From Anaeramoeba flamelloides (Eukaryota; Metamonada; Anaeramoebidae): a stretch of DNA of 64,000 nt. The first letter of the stretch is position 1; every line of letters starts with the position of its first letter. The stretch lies in assembly GCA_027625915.1 (NCBI GenBank), contig JANTQA010000020.1:1488001-1552000 (forward strand), written 5' to 3'. The notes beneath the pieces are model-generated. The model saw nothing but the letters and a program-made list of their open reading frames with translations, made no database searches and was not told the DNA's origin. Shown here in pieces: positions 31,361 through 44,680 of the stretch. The position numbers and the translations under genes are program-made.

Positions 31361-34339
31361 ACCATTTTTAGATAATTTTAATTGCGACGACCTTAATGAA
31401 AAAAAAAGGTTTTCGAGAGGTATCGGATATTGAAACTTTTAAATCAAAATATTATTCACTGCTCTATTTACGAAAAGAAAATCAAACCCAAAGTAATACC
31501 AGAAGAGAATCTGTAAATTTACAATTTTTTGGAGTATTAATTTTCTTGAAATAAATTTTTGGTTTTATTAAATAATGTTTTGGATCTAAGAAATGTGTTT
31601 TGTACTGAGAATCATTTAAACTAAGAACAAACCAATAAAAAATGTATGGAAAAGTTTATATTTTGTACAAATGGTTTCTTTTTGTTGAACTAAACAAGAA
31701 CAATCACCTTTCCAGATAAATTGGTTGAAAATAAGAATGAATGAAAAAAAAGTTCCATCAAAATATACATTTTTCAAGATTTGTTTCTTCTTTATCTTCT
31801 TTATTTTTGATGAGTATTTTAAAAAAAAAATGAATTGAATTTCTCTCCCCATTACTATTTATTCTTATTTAGCCCAAATATATTGTTACAAATTAACTTT
31901 CAAAATTCTTTTTTCAAATAGTTTTTATCAAGCAAAGCAAAACAAAAAAAATTGTTTTGGAAATTAATTTATGGTATTGAATTATAAAAACGAACGAACA
32001 ACAGTTACAAAAATTTCAACCTAAAATAATTGAAAAATTGAGAAATAATTTCAATCAGATTCATGAATAAAGTTTTAGTTCCCATTTTAATTGAAAATCA
32101 ATAATTATTAAATAAAACAAACCAATTCATTCAATAAATCTATATCACCGAAGAAGAATTTCTAAAAAATATCCAATATTCTTTAACTAAGCTCAATTAT
32201 TTGAATTAAATGAAAATAGGAATTTAAATTCATTTTTGTAAAATTTTCTTTAGAAATAGGAAGTAATTTTTTTTCTCAAAAAATTTGGAGATTAAAAGTT
32301 TTTAGAAACGAATTAAAAATAAAACAGAGTAAAGAATAAAATGACTGAATCAAATAGTTAAGATATGATCAATAAATAAAATGTAATTTATTTATTTTTT
32401 GCAGGATCAATTTTTTAATTATATTTTATTTTGTTTTAAATTGATCAGTAAATATATTTTAGAATGAATAGATTACACACTCTTTTTATTAAAGTATTCA
32501 TTTGTTTAGACAAGAAATGATCTTCAATATCCAGTTTTAGAATGAACCGGGATACTCAAAATGTATGATGTATAATACCCCATTAAAAATGTTTCTTACA
32601 GTTATAAAATATTCATGAATTTCTTCTTTTATTTTTCACGTATAATTGGGGAGACCATTTTTAATTACCCATTTTTTGCATTTCTATCAAAATCATTATT
32701 AAATTTTTTCAAAGGATCTAAAATAAGTTTATTAAACACTAGAGATAATAAAGTTTTACCCACATTTTATTACTATTTATAAAAATGTTATTTTTTTAAA
32801 CGAATAAAAATCTTATTATTTTTTTTTTAATTTAATAGTCCAGATTATAAGTTATTTCAAGAGGAATGGTAATAATATTCAAAAATCAAAAATCTTCAAT
32901 AATATTCAAATTTTTATTTTTAACACAATTTACAAAATTAATAAATATTTTTATACTTAAAAAAAGAGTGACCGTTTATATGATTTAAATATATTCTTAA
33001 TTTTTGAAATAAAAGTTGAAACTTAAATATTTTAAATATTTATTATCAATAAATTTTGTAGAATATAAATGAATTTGGGTAATCTTTGATTTAAACCAAT
33101 TTCTTCAAATTGTGGACTACATAGCCATGATATTTTGCTTGACATTTTGAGTTTTTTTATATTTCCCTACATATCTATTATTTTTAAATATTTTTATAAG
33201 GTGCAGTAGAGAAAGTTTAAGTTTTGCCAATCAATTAGGTTTTTTAAAATGAATGTATTTTTTTTTAAATCCTAAATTTTATTCAATAAATTAAAATTCT
33301 GGAAAACCAAAAGGTCTTTTTTTTCATTTAATAAATAAAAAAAAATTTCTTATATTTTCATCTAATTTCATAAATTAAAAAAAAAATAATAATAAAGATA
33401 TTTACAACTTTGATAATTTTTTTCATTGATCAATTTCACAATTATGTTTCCAAATTCATTTATTTTTAACCTTCACACTTTCAATTATTATTTTAAACAC
33501 CCCCTATTATGAAGATAATTAATTAATCCCCAAAACCTCCTATTTTTATTTTTTAAATTAATTCACCTCTTCTTATATATGTATTATCAGAACTGAATCA
33601 ATTTTGTTCCAGTTTTATAAAAAAGTCCATGCGAATACTTGTTGATTAATAATTATTGATTAAATCTTCTCTTGACTGAGTATCCAATTTTTTTTTTTCA
33701 AATCAAAACTTTTAATTTATATAATAATTTAATATGAAAAAAAGGTATAAAGAATTCAATTTTTAAAGCCCTAGTATCAGTACATAAGCAAAAAAATGGC
33801 CATTTTTTTGTATCTCCCTTTTCAAAATCCCCAGGAATAAAAGGCAATCTGAAAGGTAAAAATGTTTACTATTCTTACCTAATCAAACACACAGTTTAAA
33901 ACTATAACTTCAAAATAAACCAAAAAAGTCAATTAATAAAAAATGACAAAAAAATAACATTTTTTTTACTTTTATACTTATACCAGTGATTTAAATATTG
34001 ATAAAACTTTTTACAAATGAAAATATGTTGGAGTTTTAGAAAATTACCCACAACATCCACAAAACCAAATTTTATACAAGTTTTATAAATAACCCAATTT
34101 CAAGATAGAAAATTTCTTTGGTAATTAATTTTTTATATATTTTTATCATTATTTCAACACATTTTGAAATATCTTTTTTTATATATTGTTTTGAATTAAT
34201 GGTTTATTTCTATCCATCAATGTATTATAACCAATATCAATTAATCAGTAAACATTGGAACACGTAACGCAATAGATTTGTTTTTTTAACAATCAAAATA
34301 TCAAAAAATTAAATAATAAAGGTTATATTGAATACTATG

Positions 34340-34364
34340 AATATATATATATATATATATATAT
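34340..34364. repeat. (AT)n microsatellite
   Basis: Uninterrupted AT dinucleotide run. Confidence 0.8.
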
Positions 34365-34709
34365 TCACTGTTGGATTACAAACAATAAGACAATGATAGT
34401 TTGTAGAATAATATCTTTTAGTAATGGTTTTTTTTTTTGTATAATAAAAAATCAAAATACAATTATATGGTATAGTTAAACGTATATGGAGAATTCGAAT
34501 ACTACATTTTCTATTCAATTTGGGAATAATTCTAATTTTTCCTAAATATTTGAAAATAATTTTTAGATTTATAAGATTTTTTTTCATTTCTTTTTTTGAA
34601 TTATGTAATCTGTTACATACTATCATAAAACCCTTTTTTTAAATAATTGTTTGATATTAATTAATTTTTTTTTCTTTTGGATCTGAATGATAACTTTTGT
34701 TGACATTTT

Positions 34710-34783
34710 CTAACTAATCGATCCATAAATAATTGCTAATATAATTCCAAAAATTTCCCAATATCTTATTTTGTTCACCCATC
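34710..34783 (-). other. Exon-like segment: acceptor plus hydrophobic frame
   Basis: On the minus strand CTAATTTTTTCAG looks like a branch point and 3' splice site. The sequence after it reads WVNKIRYWEIFGIILAIIYG, then SIS and a stop: a short basic start and one transmembrane helix. It could be the last exon of a small tail-anchored protein, but no upstream exon was found. Hydrophobic frames arise easily in such AT-rich DNA. Confidence 0.18.
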
Positions 34784-37700
34784 TGAAAAAATTAGACACT
34801 TAATTTATTTATTTGTTTAAATAATTATTTTTTTTTTTTTTGGTTTGTGGGTATTATTAATTTATAAACAAGTGCTAACTTAACAATTAGTTAACGATTC
34901 TAATTACGGGGCTTTATATATAATTTATTTAATTGTATTTTTTTTATAGAATAAAAAAAAAAGTTTGGGTAATATTAAAAATTGATTTGAAGAATATTTT
35001 ATTAATTTTGAAAGATAAAATCTAAAAATAAATTTCAAAAAAATACTTTTGGAATAATTGATTCTGATTTATAATTTGATAATTTTTTTGAGGGTGATAA
35101 ATAAAAAAATAGATTGAAAGAAAATTTTGAATTGAAAAATGTAATTTTTTATAATAAATAGAAAATGAAAAATTTTTGGAAGTTATCTGTAACTTTGAGA
35201 TAGAAACTTGATTTTTAAATATTTAAATTAAAAAAACTATTACATTTTTTCAGATTGGAGAAATCTTTTCATGTTTACAGTAAATGTAATGGTTTTCATC
35301 TTTGTATAAATTAAGAATCATTATTAACCGATTTCTTCGTTGATTGATCAGACACTTCATATAATTTTTAATAATTTCTCAAATATGATTTTTCAATTTT
35401 TTTTTTTTTCCTGAAATCTGAATTGAACTAATGAAAATACCGATACTTCATAATATTGAATAATAAATGTTGTTTTAATAATTAGATATTGTGAATTCTA
35501 TTGATTTTTTTTTTTTGTGTTTTTTAACAATAATAATTATTTTATATTCTGAAATAGGAATTGAAGAGTGCCAGAGTAATAAGACTGAAGATAAGTAATA
35601 AAAAATGTAATTTTTATGTTTTTAATGAAAATTTTCATACCAGTTGGCTTTTATTTGGAACCTTTTATTTATTTATTATTTTTTTCTTTTAGTACATTGA
35701 GAAAAAGGATAATCAAAAGTTCAATGAATCGCTAAAAAGCACCAAAAAATCTTGAAAATAGAAAATACTATTTTTTTGGACAATATCAAACAATGATTAA
35801 AATTGATACCAGATTTGAGATCGATCAGCTAAGAACAAAAAAACAAGTCACTACACCCGACGTAAGATAATCTTTTTTCGATTTATCAGGGATTAAAAAT
35901 TAAAGTAGAGCAGTGAAAAAAATAACGGACAAGATTTTTAATTGTGAATATTAGTAAAATTATTGAGTAATTTCTTTTATTTACAATCAAATTCCTTTTT
36001 TTAAGAATCGAACTTTTTCAATTATAACTCACCCACTTATTAGAATGATGATTGATGAAATCATACTTGTTCAAAACACCATTCAATCAATCAAAAAACA
36101 AGAAGAAAAATTATCATTTTCCAAACTCTAGTAAACCTCAATAAAACTGGATTGTTTTTCAAAAAAAGTTGATCAACATATGCTATCAAACAATTACTCG
36201 AGTATTCTATAAACACCTTACTTTGATGAACTTTAGGTAGGTTTATTACTGATCTCATAAAAAAATTGGTTATTTTAAATAAGGATTTGATTGAAATTAG
36301 ACAAAAATTTTACTAATACTCACAATTAAAAATCTTGGTAGGATTTTTTTCATGTCTGGTATTTTTTTCCCTACTCTACTAATAACTCTTATGTATTTTT
36401 AACCCCAAAGGTAATAGAGTAATTATTTACACAAGGATACAAGTAAACCTGATATTCAAATAAACGATTTTATCAACTTTAGAGAAATGGGCTATTATTT
36501 TTAAATGAGTTCATTTTTCTCAATTAAAATTTTCAGTCAAAAGATCTAAACCTATTTTTGTTTGGATTTCAGGATCAAATCAGAAAAAGAAAAATTTTCT
36601 AAAAAAATTTTTATTTTGAAGAAATCTCAGTTTTAATAATTTCTGAGAGTCTTCATGAACAAATAACCATGGAAATTATATTATTTTAATTATACAATAA
36701 AAATAAATCAAAGATTCAATACATGGAGATCTAAAAAATTGATCATCTATTTTATTCACAAATTTTTATTAAAATTATTCGAATTTAAAAGATTAGGTAA
36801 TATTCTTTTTCAAATATTCAGAGTATAAACAAGGAAATATTAGTCTTAAAATCAGTTATTTGATAATATCTATTATTTTTTTTTATAAGAATTATTAATT
36901 TGAAATAATTTTATTTGTTTGAAAATCACCAAAAATTAAGAAATAATTATAAAGTTTATTGATAGTTTTAATCTTTGGGTTGTTAATAACCCACTGAAAA
37001 GATTAAGATTGGGTTTATAATTATTAATAAAAAATAATCAAATTAAAAAGTATTTCCTTTTGGTTATAAGTTGAATTTTACTTGGTTTTAAAAAAAGTAT
37101 TTTGTGAGAATTTTTAATTTGTTTGTTTGTTTTTTTTTTCTCAGATTTTTTTATTCAATAAAAAGAAAAAATTGACTTGAACTGTTCTTTGAATCAAAAA
37201 ATTATATTTTTTTAAAAGTGTAAAATAATTATTGTATCTTTTTTTGAAATTAAGTAGATTTTTTAGACTGGACGATTTTAAAACACTGTAGTTTTATTTT
37301 TAAAGTGGATTTTAGTACACTTCATTTAAGCCATAAGATTTCTTTCTTCATATAAATTAAATAATTTTTTTGCAAATAATTCAGAATTATTTTAGATTTT
37401 TAACTTTACAAAAATATTAAAAAATGGATCAAACTTTGAAAAAAGAATTAATTATGAACTGAAAAAGTGTTTCAAAAGTAAGTTTGGTTTTGTAGTAATC
37501 ATTTTTTTACTTTGTTTTTCGATTTCAAAATGCTGTAAAATTTTTTTTGAATTTGTTCTTAAATTTACTTGAAGATTGTTTTTTAGTTTACTGTTACCTT
37601 AAATTGGGATGGTTTTTACAAAATTATATCCAGTAAATCCAAGATTCAAAATCATTAGTTATATCAAGCTTTTTACCATTATTATGTTGTTGGAAAGTGT

Positions 37701-37935
37701 TTGAAATGATAATTAAATGTCTGAAAGCTTTGAAAATGTTTGCAAGAAGAAAAACTTCTCAAAGTCATGAGATTATTTGTGTTGGAAAATACTTTGTGTT
37801 TCATTTTTTTGAATAAATAAAAATTGTCTTTAATTTTTGTTATTCTCTTGAATAATTGCAACCACTAAGTTTATCATTTCTGAGTAACTACAACAAAACA
37901 CGATCTCTATTGAATAATTTTTCACTTTTTTGGAA

Positions 37936-39534
37936 ATGACCAACAATAGAACCACAAAAGAAGGAAAAGGAAAAGGAAAAGGAAAAGGAAAAGAAAAAGG
38001 GAAAGAGAAAGAAAAAGAAAAAGAAAACTTGTATATTGTTGGGCTTAAATTGATGAACTCTGGAAAATATTTGGAGTCAATACAACAATTCAAAGCACAT
38101 TTAAAACAAAACCCTCAAGATCACGAGGCCTTCTTTAGCCGATCTTTATCTTATTATAAAATCAATTCGATGAAGAAAGCAGAAAAGGATCTTTCGGCTG
38201 CACTCTCAATCAAGCCAGACTATTGCAAGGCACTAATTTTACGTGGCAATGTTAAGAATCTCCAGGGAGACTTCAGCAAGTCCATTAGCGACTATACACG
38301 TGCATTGGAGCTAAGGCCGAACAAGTTTGGTGCGCTTTACAACCGCGCTGTTGTCTATCGGAAACAGCAAAAGTACGAGTTGGCCATCAATGATTGGGAT
38401 CTGATTATCCAGGATAGGCCAGACTACGCGATCGCCTTTTTCAACCGTGGCTGTTCCAATCTGCTCTTGGGGCGAATCAAAAAGGCGTACAAGGATTTTA
38501 GCGAGGCCATTTTCCTTGATCCGAGCTACAGCGAGGCGTACTATAACCGGTCGATCATCTACCTCAACAGGGAGCTGCCCGTGAAGGCGATTCGCGATCT
38601 CAATAAGACGATCCAATTTACGCCACGGTATGCAAGGGCGTACCTAAGCCGAGGGGTTGCGTACCTCTCCAAGCGGCAGTATGAGAAGGCCATCAAGGAT
38701 TTCAAATTGTGTCTCGGGATCGATCCCAATTCCGCGGATGCATTATTTAATCTTGGCATTGCCTACCATTGCTCTGAGAAGAATTACAAGCTTGCGCTTC
38801 AAATGTTTGAAAAGGTCTGCAAATTGGATCCAAAGAACTCTCTCGCGTTCTTCAATTGCGGGCTACTTTACCAAAAGTTGAGCCAAGCACCCAAGGCGAT
38901 CCACTTTTACACAAAGGCGATCGAATTGAAATACAATTTGGCCTATTACCAAAGGGGCATCGCCTATCGTGAAAATAAGGAATACACGAACGCCATCAAC
39001 GACTGCACACGCGCCCTCGAGGTTGGCGAACTTGAAAAGAATATTATATATCTCAACAGAGCACTGTCCTATACAGACAATGGCCAATACGAAAACGCCA
39101 TCATGGACTACACCAGGGTCATTGAAAAGGACCCCAATAATTTACAGGCCTACTTCAACCGTGGGAACGCTTATCGCAAAAGCCAGCAAATCGACCTTGC
39201 AATAGAGGATTACTCAAAGGCGATCGACATTAACGAGAATTTTGCTCCGGCGTATAACAACCGCGCAATATCCTTCCACATAAACGGGAGCTACGAACAG
39301 GCACTATATGATTACACCAAGGCAATACATTTAAACTCAAAAAATCCCGATTTCTTTATCAATAGGGGGCTCACTTACAAAAATAAAAACAGATATGAAA
39401 ATGCTAAATCAGATTTCGAAAAGTCACTTTTATTAGACGGCAATTATCAATTAGCAAAAGACTATCTTGAAGAAATTAATTCAATCATTTCCAATTTATC
39501 TTCAAAGCGAAAAAAATCAAAAAGAAAAAAATAA
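37936..39534 (+). CDS. Tetratricopeptide-repeat (TPR) protein, about 14 repeats
   Basis: A single exon of 532 residues from the ATG at 37936. A lysine/glycine/glutamate-rich N-terminus (KGKGKGK, then EKEKEKE) is followed by about 14 consecutive 34-residue TPR units from roughly residue 35 to 515, many with the classic A..NRG..Y...G.Y..AI.DY..AI...P pattern, for example AYFNRGNAYRKSQQIDLAIE and ALFNLGIAYHCSEKNYKLAL. The tail is basic (KRKKSKRKK), which could act as a nuclear or nucleolar signal. TPR solenoids bind other proteins; no catalytic domain is attached. The middle of the gene (about 38280-39300) is much richer in G and C than its ends and surroundings. An AATAAA sits about 15 bp after the stop. 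The specific partner and role are unknown. Confidence 0.9.
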   Translation: MTNNRTTKEGKGKGKGKGKEKGKEKEKEKENLYIVGLKLMNSGKYLESIQQFKAHLKQNPQDHEAFFSRSLSYYKINSMKKAEKDLSAALSIKPDYCKALILRGNVKNLQGDFSKSISDYTRALELRPNKFGALYNRAVVYRKQQKYELAINDWDLIIQDRPDYAIAFFNRGCSNLLLGRIKKAYKDFSEAIFLDPSYSEAYYNRSIIYLNRELPVKAIRDLNKTIQFTPRYARAYLSRGVAYLSKRQYEKAIKDFKLCLGIDPNSADALFNLGIAYHCSEKNYKLALQMFEKVCKLDPKNSLAFFNCGLLYQKLSQAPKAIHFYTKAIELKYNLAYYQRGIAYRENKEYTNAINDCTRALEVGELEKNIIYLNRALSYTDNGQYENAIMDYTRVIEKDPNNLQAYFNRGNAYRKSQQIDLAIEDYSKAIDINENFAPAYNNRAISFHINGSYEQALYDYTKAIHLNSKNPDFFINRGLTYKNKNRYENAKSDFEKSLLLDGNYQLAKDYLEEINSIISNLSSKRKKSKRKK

Positions 39535-40152
39535 TTATTTCATATTTAAATAAATGCACCCTTTTATTTAATGATGAAACAAATCAATTTTCTATTATGA
39601 ATATACTCAAATGTTGTGCATATTCTTAATTTATTAAAATGTCTAAATTCATCATGGAAAAAATATTCATTTTCATTCTAGTATTATGCAAATAAAATTT
39701 TTTCCCTTTTTTCATTTTATTTTATTTGTGTTTTTATCAAAAGTTTTTGTTTTAACATTAAAAAGGGCACAAATTAAAACAACTTCCAAATTGCCAGCGT
39801 TCGCGTTTAAAACCAGCAGTGGTTATAGATAATTGAACGAAAGGATTAAACACCCAGAATTTAAATCACAGATATTATCTAAAGTCAAGTGCAGCAATTA
39901 TAAACTAAAATTCAAAATTTTCCACTAGATAAAACGGTCCAAAGAATCACAATAATACAATTCAATTCAAATCTGAAATAATTTTGATTGGGTTTTTGAA
40001 ATATTCCAGAAAATACCCAAAAATTCTTTAACCACATAAAAACACGCTGTGGACAACTTCGAAGAAAATATCGTGCCAATATACCCAGTTTAACGGTAAA
40101 CTGAAAATTTTACTTTCAGACAAAATATTTTTTTTTTGAATTTTCTACTTTA

Positions 40153-40690
40153 TTAAGGACTATTCGAATTTTATGCTCTGCGAGGGTTGGAATACCATAC
40201 TGTAAATGGTAAAACTTGTTAAAAAGTTGTAGGTTTTTCTGAAAGTCAAAATATTACAATTTTTGGAATTATTAACGATTTGTTTGTAAATTAAAAAAAT
40301 ATTTTGAGATCCAAAATTTAACTGAATTCCCTCAAAAAACATTGCAAATTTGAATTACTAATTTTTAACCTCTTGCTGCTGTGACTTTCCACTTCGTATA
40401 TTTATATTTCAAGAGTTTAGTGGAGTGGTATCAATATAGTTTAATATAAAGTGGAAAGTCACAGCAGCAAGAGGTTAAAAATTAGTAATTCAAATTTGCA
40501 ATGTTTTTTGAGGGAATTCAGTTAAATTTTGGATCTCAAAATATTTTTTTAATTTACAAACAAATCGTTAATAATTCCAAAAATTGTAATATTTTGACTT
40601 TCAGCAAAACCTATAACTTTTTAACAAGTTTTACCATTTACTGTATGGTATTTCAACCCTCACAGAGCATAAAATTCGAATAGTCCTTAA
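40153..40690. repeat. Nearly perfect 242-bp inverted repeat (giant palindrome)
   Basis: The left arm 40153-40394 (TTAAGGACTATTCGAATTTT ... GACTTTCCACTT) and right arm 40449-40690 (AAGTGGAAAGTC ... GAATAGTCCTTAA) are reverse complements with only about five differences by eye, around a 54-bp loop (40395-40448). Each arm therefore carries the same 60-codon frame on opposite strands; the frames have no motif and are probably incidental. The sequence is not shared with other repeats in the window. Transcription would give a long hairpin RNA. Confidence 0.93.
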
Positions 40691-41110
40691 CCTCTAGAGA
40701 TTTTTTTGGTACTTTTTGAGTATATTTGAGTAATTGTCGGTACTTATTAGGGTAATTTTATATGTATGTCAGGGTTATTTTAGGTTCGGTATGGGTTGTG
40801 TTAGGTTTGGCATCGTATGTGTTTGTATGGGTAGGCTAAACCAGTTTCTTTTATGGACTGGGAAGTTAAATTAAGGTTTGGCTTGGGTCACCTTGTGTAG
40901 GGTATATGTATGTTTATTGTACAATTAGCTATTAATCCGTTATTTTTCGATTGTATTTAGATTGCAAAATTATGTGGTAATGATACACAATTAGAAATTG
41001 TCATTACAGGGGTAATTTTCTCTCATTTGATAATACCATTTTGAGATGATTAGACATGTTACAATCATCTAAGATACCAACCCCTTTCACACAAAATGTG
41101 AAACATACAA
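40691..41110. other. Compositionally distinct segment next to the palindrome
   Basis: The plus strand is rich in G and T, with repeated TTAGG/TTAGGTTTGG-like and GTATGGG words around 40740-40920. This is followed by several short perfect inverted repeats: ACAATTAGAAATTGT (40987-41001), AGATGATT against AATCATCT, and TCACACAAAATGTGA. No open frame or known RNA was recognised. It may belong to the same element as the palindrome. Confidence 0.4.
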
Positions 41111-44100
41111 TCCCCTAAAATTTAATTTTTTTGAATTTTGTAAACTCCATTTCACTCAAAGGCCCAGCCAAAAATGAAAAATTCTCTTTATTTTTAAGAA
41201 TCAATCAACATATTATTTTTCAGAAATACGAGAAATAATAAACTTATTATTAGAGTCAATAATTATAAAATAAAAGCCTGAACAAACCATAAATTTCAAA
41301 AAATAAAAAATGTTAAAAAAATTTTTGGTCCCTTTCATTGGAACGTCTTGTGCAAAATTCTCAATTTCTTTAGCAAATTAAAATTGTTGATAATAAGATT
41401 TTTGACTAGTAAAGGTATGAATTTTAAAAGAACATACAAAGCCTAACTTTTCTTAATGTTGATAAGGTTTTTCAAATATTTTTTTTTTCAAATTTAATTT
41501 TAAAAAAAAATAAAAAAGAAAAGAAAAAAAAAAAATTTTACAAAATGATAAAAAATGATTCTTATGTAAAAATTGAAAATTTAGTTGGAGAAGAATAATG
41601 AATTAAACCCATAGAATGTGTTCTATTTCTTCAATAAAAATGGGCACCTTTGACCGAATAAGAGTTTATATTTTCAGACCACAAAAAAATATTCTACAAT
41701 AAAAGTCCAAATTATATTTAAACTGAGGATAATAGCCCTAGGGTTTCTGAGAAGTTCTTCAAAAAATGTTTTTAAGTGATTAAAAAATTTTCTGGTATTT
41801 TCGATTTTCAGGTATTTTCTGGAATATTTGATTGATCCATTTTGATTTTTGATAAATATTGAAAATTATTTCTTCATCTTTTAGTTTTTTCTTTCATTTT
41901 CATTTTTTGAAAAGCTAACTTGTTTCGTTCGATCATATTTTTTTTTAAACGATTGATATTATGTTAAAGTTGGGTTATTCAAAATTGAAAAACTCAAATA
42001 AAATGAATTGATGTGATCTAATCTTTTGATCGATCAATATTGTTGAAAGTGTTTAAAAAAATTTACCAATTCATTTGTTTTGTTTTGCTATCTCCAAAAT
42101 TTTCAACAAACCAATAAGTATTAGGATTGATATTTATTTATTTTTTTGTTTTTTCAGTGTTGTAATTTATAAAAAATTGTTAAAATTTCAATTATTGAAT
42201 TGTTCTGCCTATTTTTAATATTTTTTCTAGAATTGAAAAAATCAGTTGTTTTTTCAAAAAATTAATTTTGTGTAGTTAAAAATTTTAAATTGAAGTTTAT
42301 CTTAAATTGATTAATTTTTTTCAAAACTTTTATCTCATTAATGTTTGAGTAACTTTTATATTTATTTTTTTTTTGTTGATATTAAATTCAACAACCTTTC
42401 ACTAAAAGTGGATTAGATAAAAAAGGGAAAATTATTTTTTTAAGAATCGAACAAACTAAAATTGTTTAGAAATAATGATATTAATAGAGTCAATATTCAA
42501 AAAAGAAATACCTTAACAAACTAAAAATTTTAGAAAAAAATATAAAAAGTTCAAATAATTTTTTTGGTACCCTTGCATTGAAACGTCAATTGCAAAACTT
42601 TCTCAATTTCTTTGGAATATAACTACTAAAGTAATTTGTTAAATTTGTAATTTTCAAAAATTACTATTTCGAAAAGCTTGAGGAAGAATGATTTTCTTAA
42701 TTAAACAAGAATATTGAAACTTTGAGATCAAAATATCATTTACTGCTCTATTCGTGATAATACTGAAAATAAACCATACTGGAATTCTGAAATTTTCTAT
42801 TTTTTTTTTTTTTTTTTCACTTTCTGTATAAAATTGAATTATTGATTTTTTATTTAATCATGGTCTAAATGAAGAAATATATTAGATGAATTTATGAAAT
42901 TAATAAAAGAACAAACCAAAAAAAAAAAAAAAAACAAGAATGAGAGTATGCGATTTTGAAACATTCTTTTTCTTTTTGAATATAATTTAATTAAGATCAC
43001 CTTTTGAGATAATTTTTCTGAAATCAAGTATAAAATATTTTTTTATCAAAAAGTCGATTTAGAAAGAAATTTCTTCTTTATCAGGTTCATTTTTATAAGT
43101 CCAAACAAAATATTGACTTGAAATAATTGTACTTATCTTTTTTATTACTTTTTAACGAACATTTTTTTATAAATTTATTTTCATAATTATTTTTATCAAT
43201 ATTATTATCAAAATAAATACCAAATAAGGAATATTTGTTTCAAGGTGAAAGTAAAAGGATTGAACAATAGAAATCAAATAAATACAAAAAAAATTCAACA
43301 AAAAACGGAAAAAAGATTATGAAAAAATTATGAAAAAATTGAGAAAAAACTTTCAAATAAAATTCAACAATTATTTTTATTTTTACAAATAACGGAAGAT
43401 GGAAAATTGATTTAGAATCTAATAAATTTGTCCAATATATCTTTATTCTGAAGAAGAATTTTAAAAATATCTGATTTTCATTATCTCAAATCAGAATTAG
43501 ATGAATAAAATGTAAATAGGATTTCTAAATACATTTGATGAATTCTTTAAAAATAAGAAGTAATTTGTTAAGGGTTGAGTCATTACGGTAAAAATAATTT
43601 TTTGAAATAGAAAAAAAAAATTTAATAATTTTTAAGGGGACCTAAAACCAATTATTAATGAAAGATCAACCAATGATATGACCGATCTCCAAAAATAAAC
43701 AACAAAATACGAGGAAATTTTTAGAAAAAAGCGCCAAATAGTGACATTCAATCATCATCCTAAAAGGCAATAATATACAATTTTGAAATAAACTATGTTA
43801 GTTTTGAAGTGTCACTCTTTGTCTCTTTTTGAGATCTCGGAGAATTTTTTTTCTTTTTTTTCTTTTTTCAAAATGAGTATTTTTATCGAAAAAATATTAT
43901 ATAATCCTTACTTGGTTAAATTTAGAGGTGTTACTACATAAAAACCAATCAGATTAAATCAAATTAAATTAATTACACACTTAAAGAAAACATTTTTTTA
44001 TATATTAAAGAAATTCAACCATTTGAAAATAGAAAATGAGAAACAAGTAATTTTTTTTTTTAAATAAATTGTGATTTTTTGAAATTGAGAACTCTTTTTT

Positions 44101-44129
44101 AAAAAATATATAAATTCAGGTACACATGC

Positions 44130-44680
44130 CCCCCACCCTCAGAGGTAGTGTCTTTGTTTTTTTTTTAATTCAAAAGAATTGTGTAAAATGAAAGATTTTA
44201 CTACATTCTTTTTAAAAAAAAAAAAACCTAACGAAAGTGGAATGCCAATTTATATATCATAGTTTGTTGAATTTTTATTTATTATTGATAATCTTTCTAT
44301 CAGGTTTTTACTCCTCCTATTTCAGGGCACCTGTATTCAAGTGCCGTCAAGTGGTTAGGTTTTTTTTAATTTGAGAAATAAAATGAAAATTTCAGAAATT
44401 TTCTTTTTATTTCTAAAATTAAAAAAATCCTAAAGGTGGTTTTCTTGAGGTTTTCTGTTTTATTTGTTAAATCTATCGATTTTCTAAATAAATAGAAAAC
44501 TAAAAAAAAACTAATGGCGCTTTTTTTTTAAATGAGAAATAAAAGAAAATTTCTGAAATTTTCTTTTAATTTCTCAAATCAAAAAAAAATTTTAAACGCG
44601 ATTTTCTAGAATTAGAAAGAATTTAGTACCATCAAGGATTTTACCTAATTCTTTCAAATCCTGAAAAAACCTAAAAACTG
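44130..44680 (+). repeat. Palindromic family B repeat
   Basis: Shares AAATGAAAGATTTTACTACA-like hairpin parts, the GGCACCTGTATTCAAGTGCC spacer, a TTAGG plus T run, and two AGAAATAAAAGAAAATTTC...GAAATTTTCTTTTAATTTCT hairpins. Confidence 0.55.

Larger units (their letters stand above)
30965..37935. other. 7-kb region without a firm gene
   Basis: It contains a reversed end of a TTAA element (31201-31360), an (AT)n run (34340-34364), many A/T homopolymers, and one exon-like minus-strand frame (34710-34783). I examined both strands for splice-bounded coding segments and found none convincing. The last few hundred bases form the promoter region of the TPR gene; no specific site stands out. Confidence 0.5.

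Noticed and set aside
38311-39205. Several frames of 66-101 codons overlapping the TPR gene on both strands
   Set aside because: The TPR frame is continuous with about 14 recognisable repeats. The others arise because the GC-rich core has few stops.
40160-40683. Identical 60-codon frames on opposite strands
   Set aside because: They are a by-product of the palindrome; each begins with its MFFEGIQL start only because the arms are duplicated, and no motif or splice context supports a gene.
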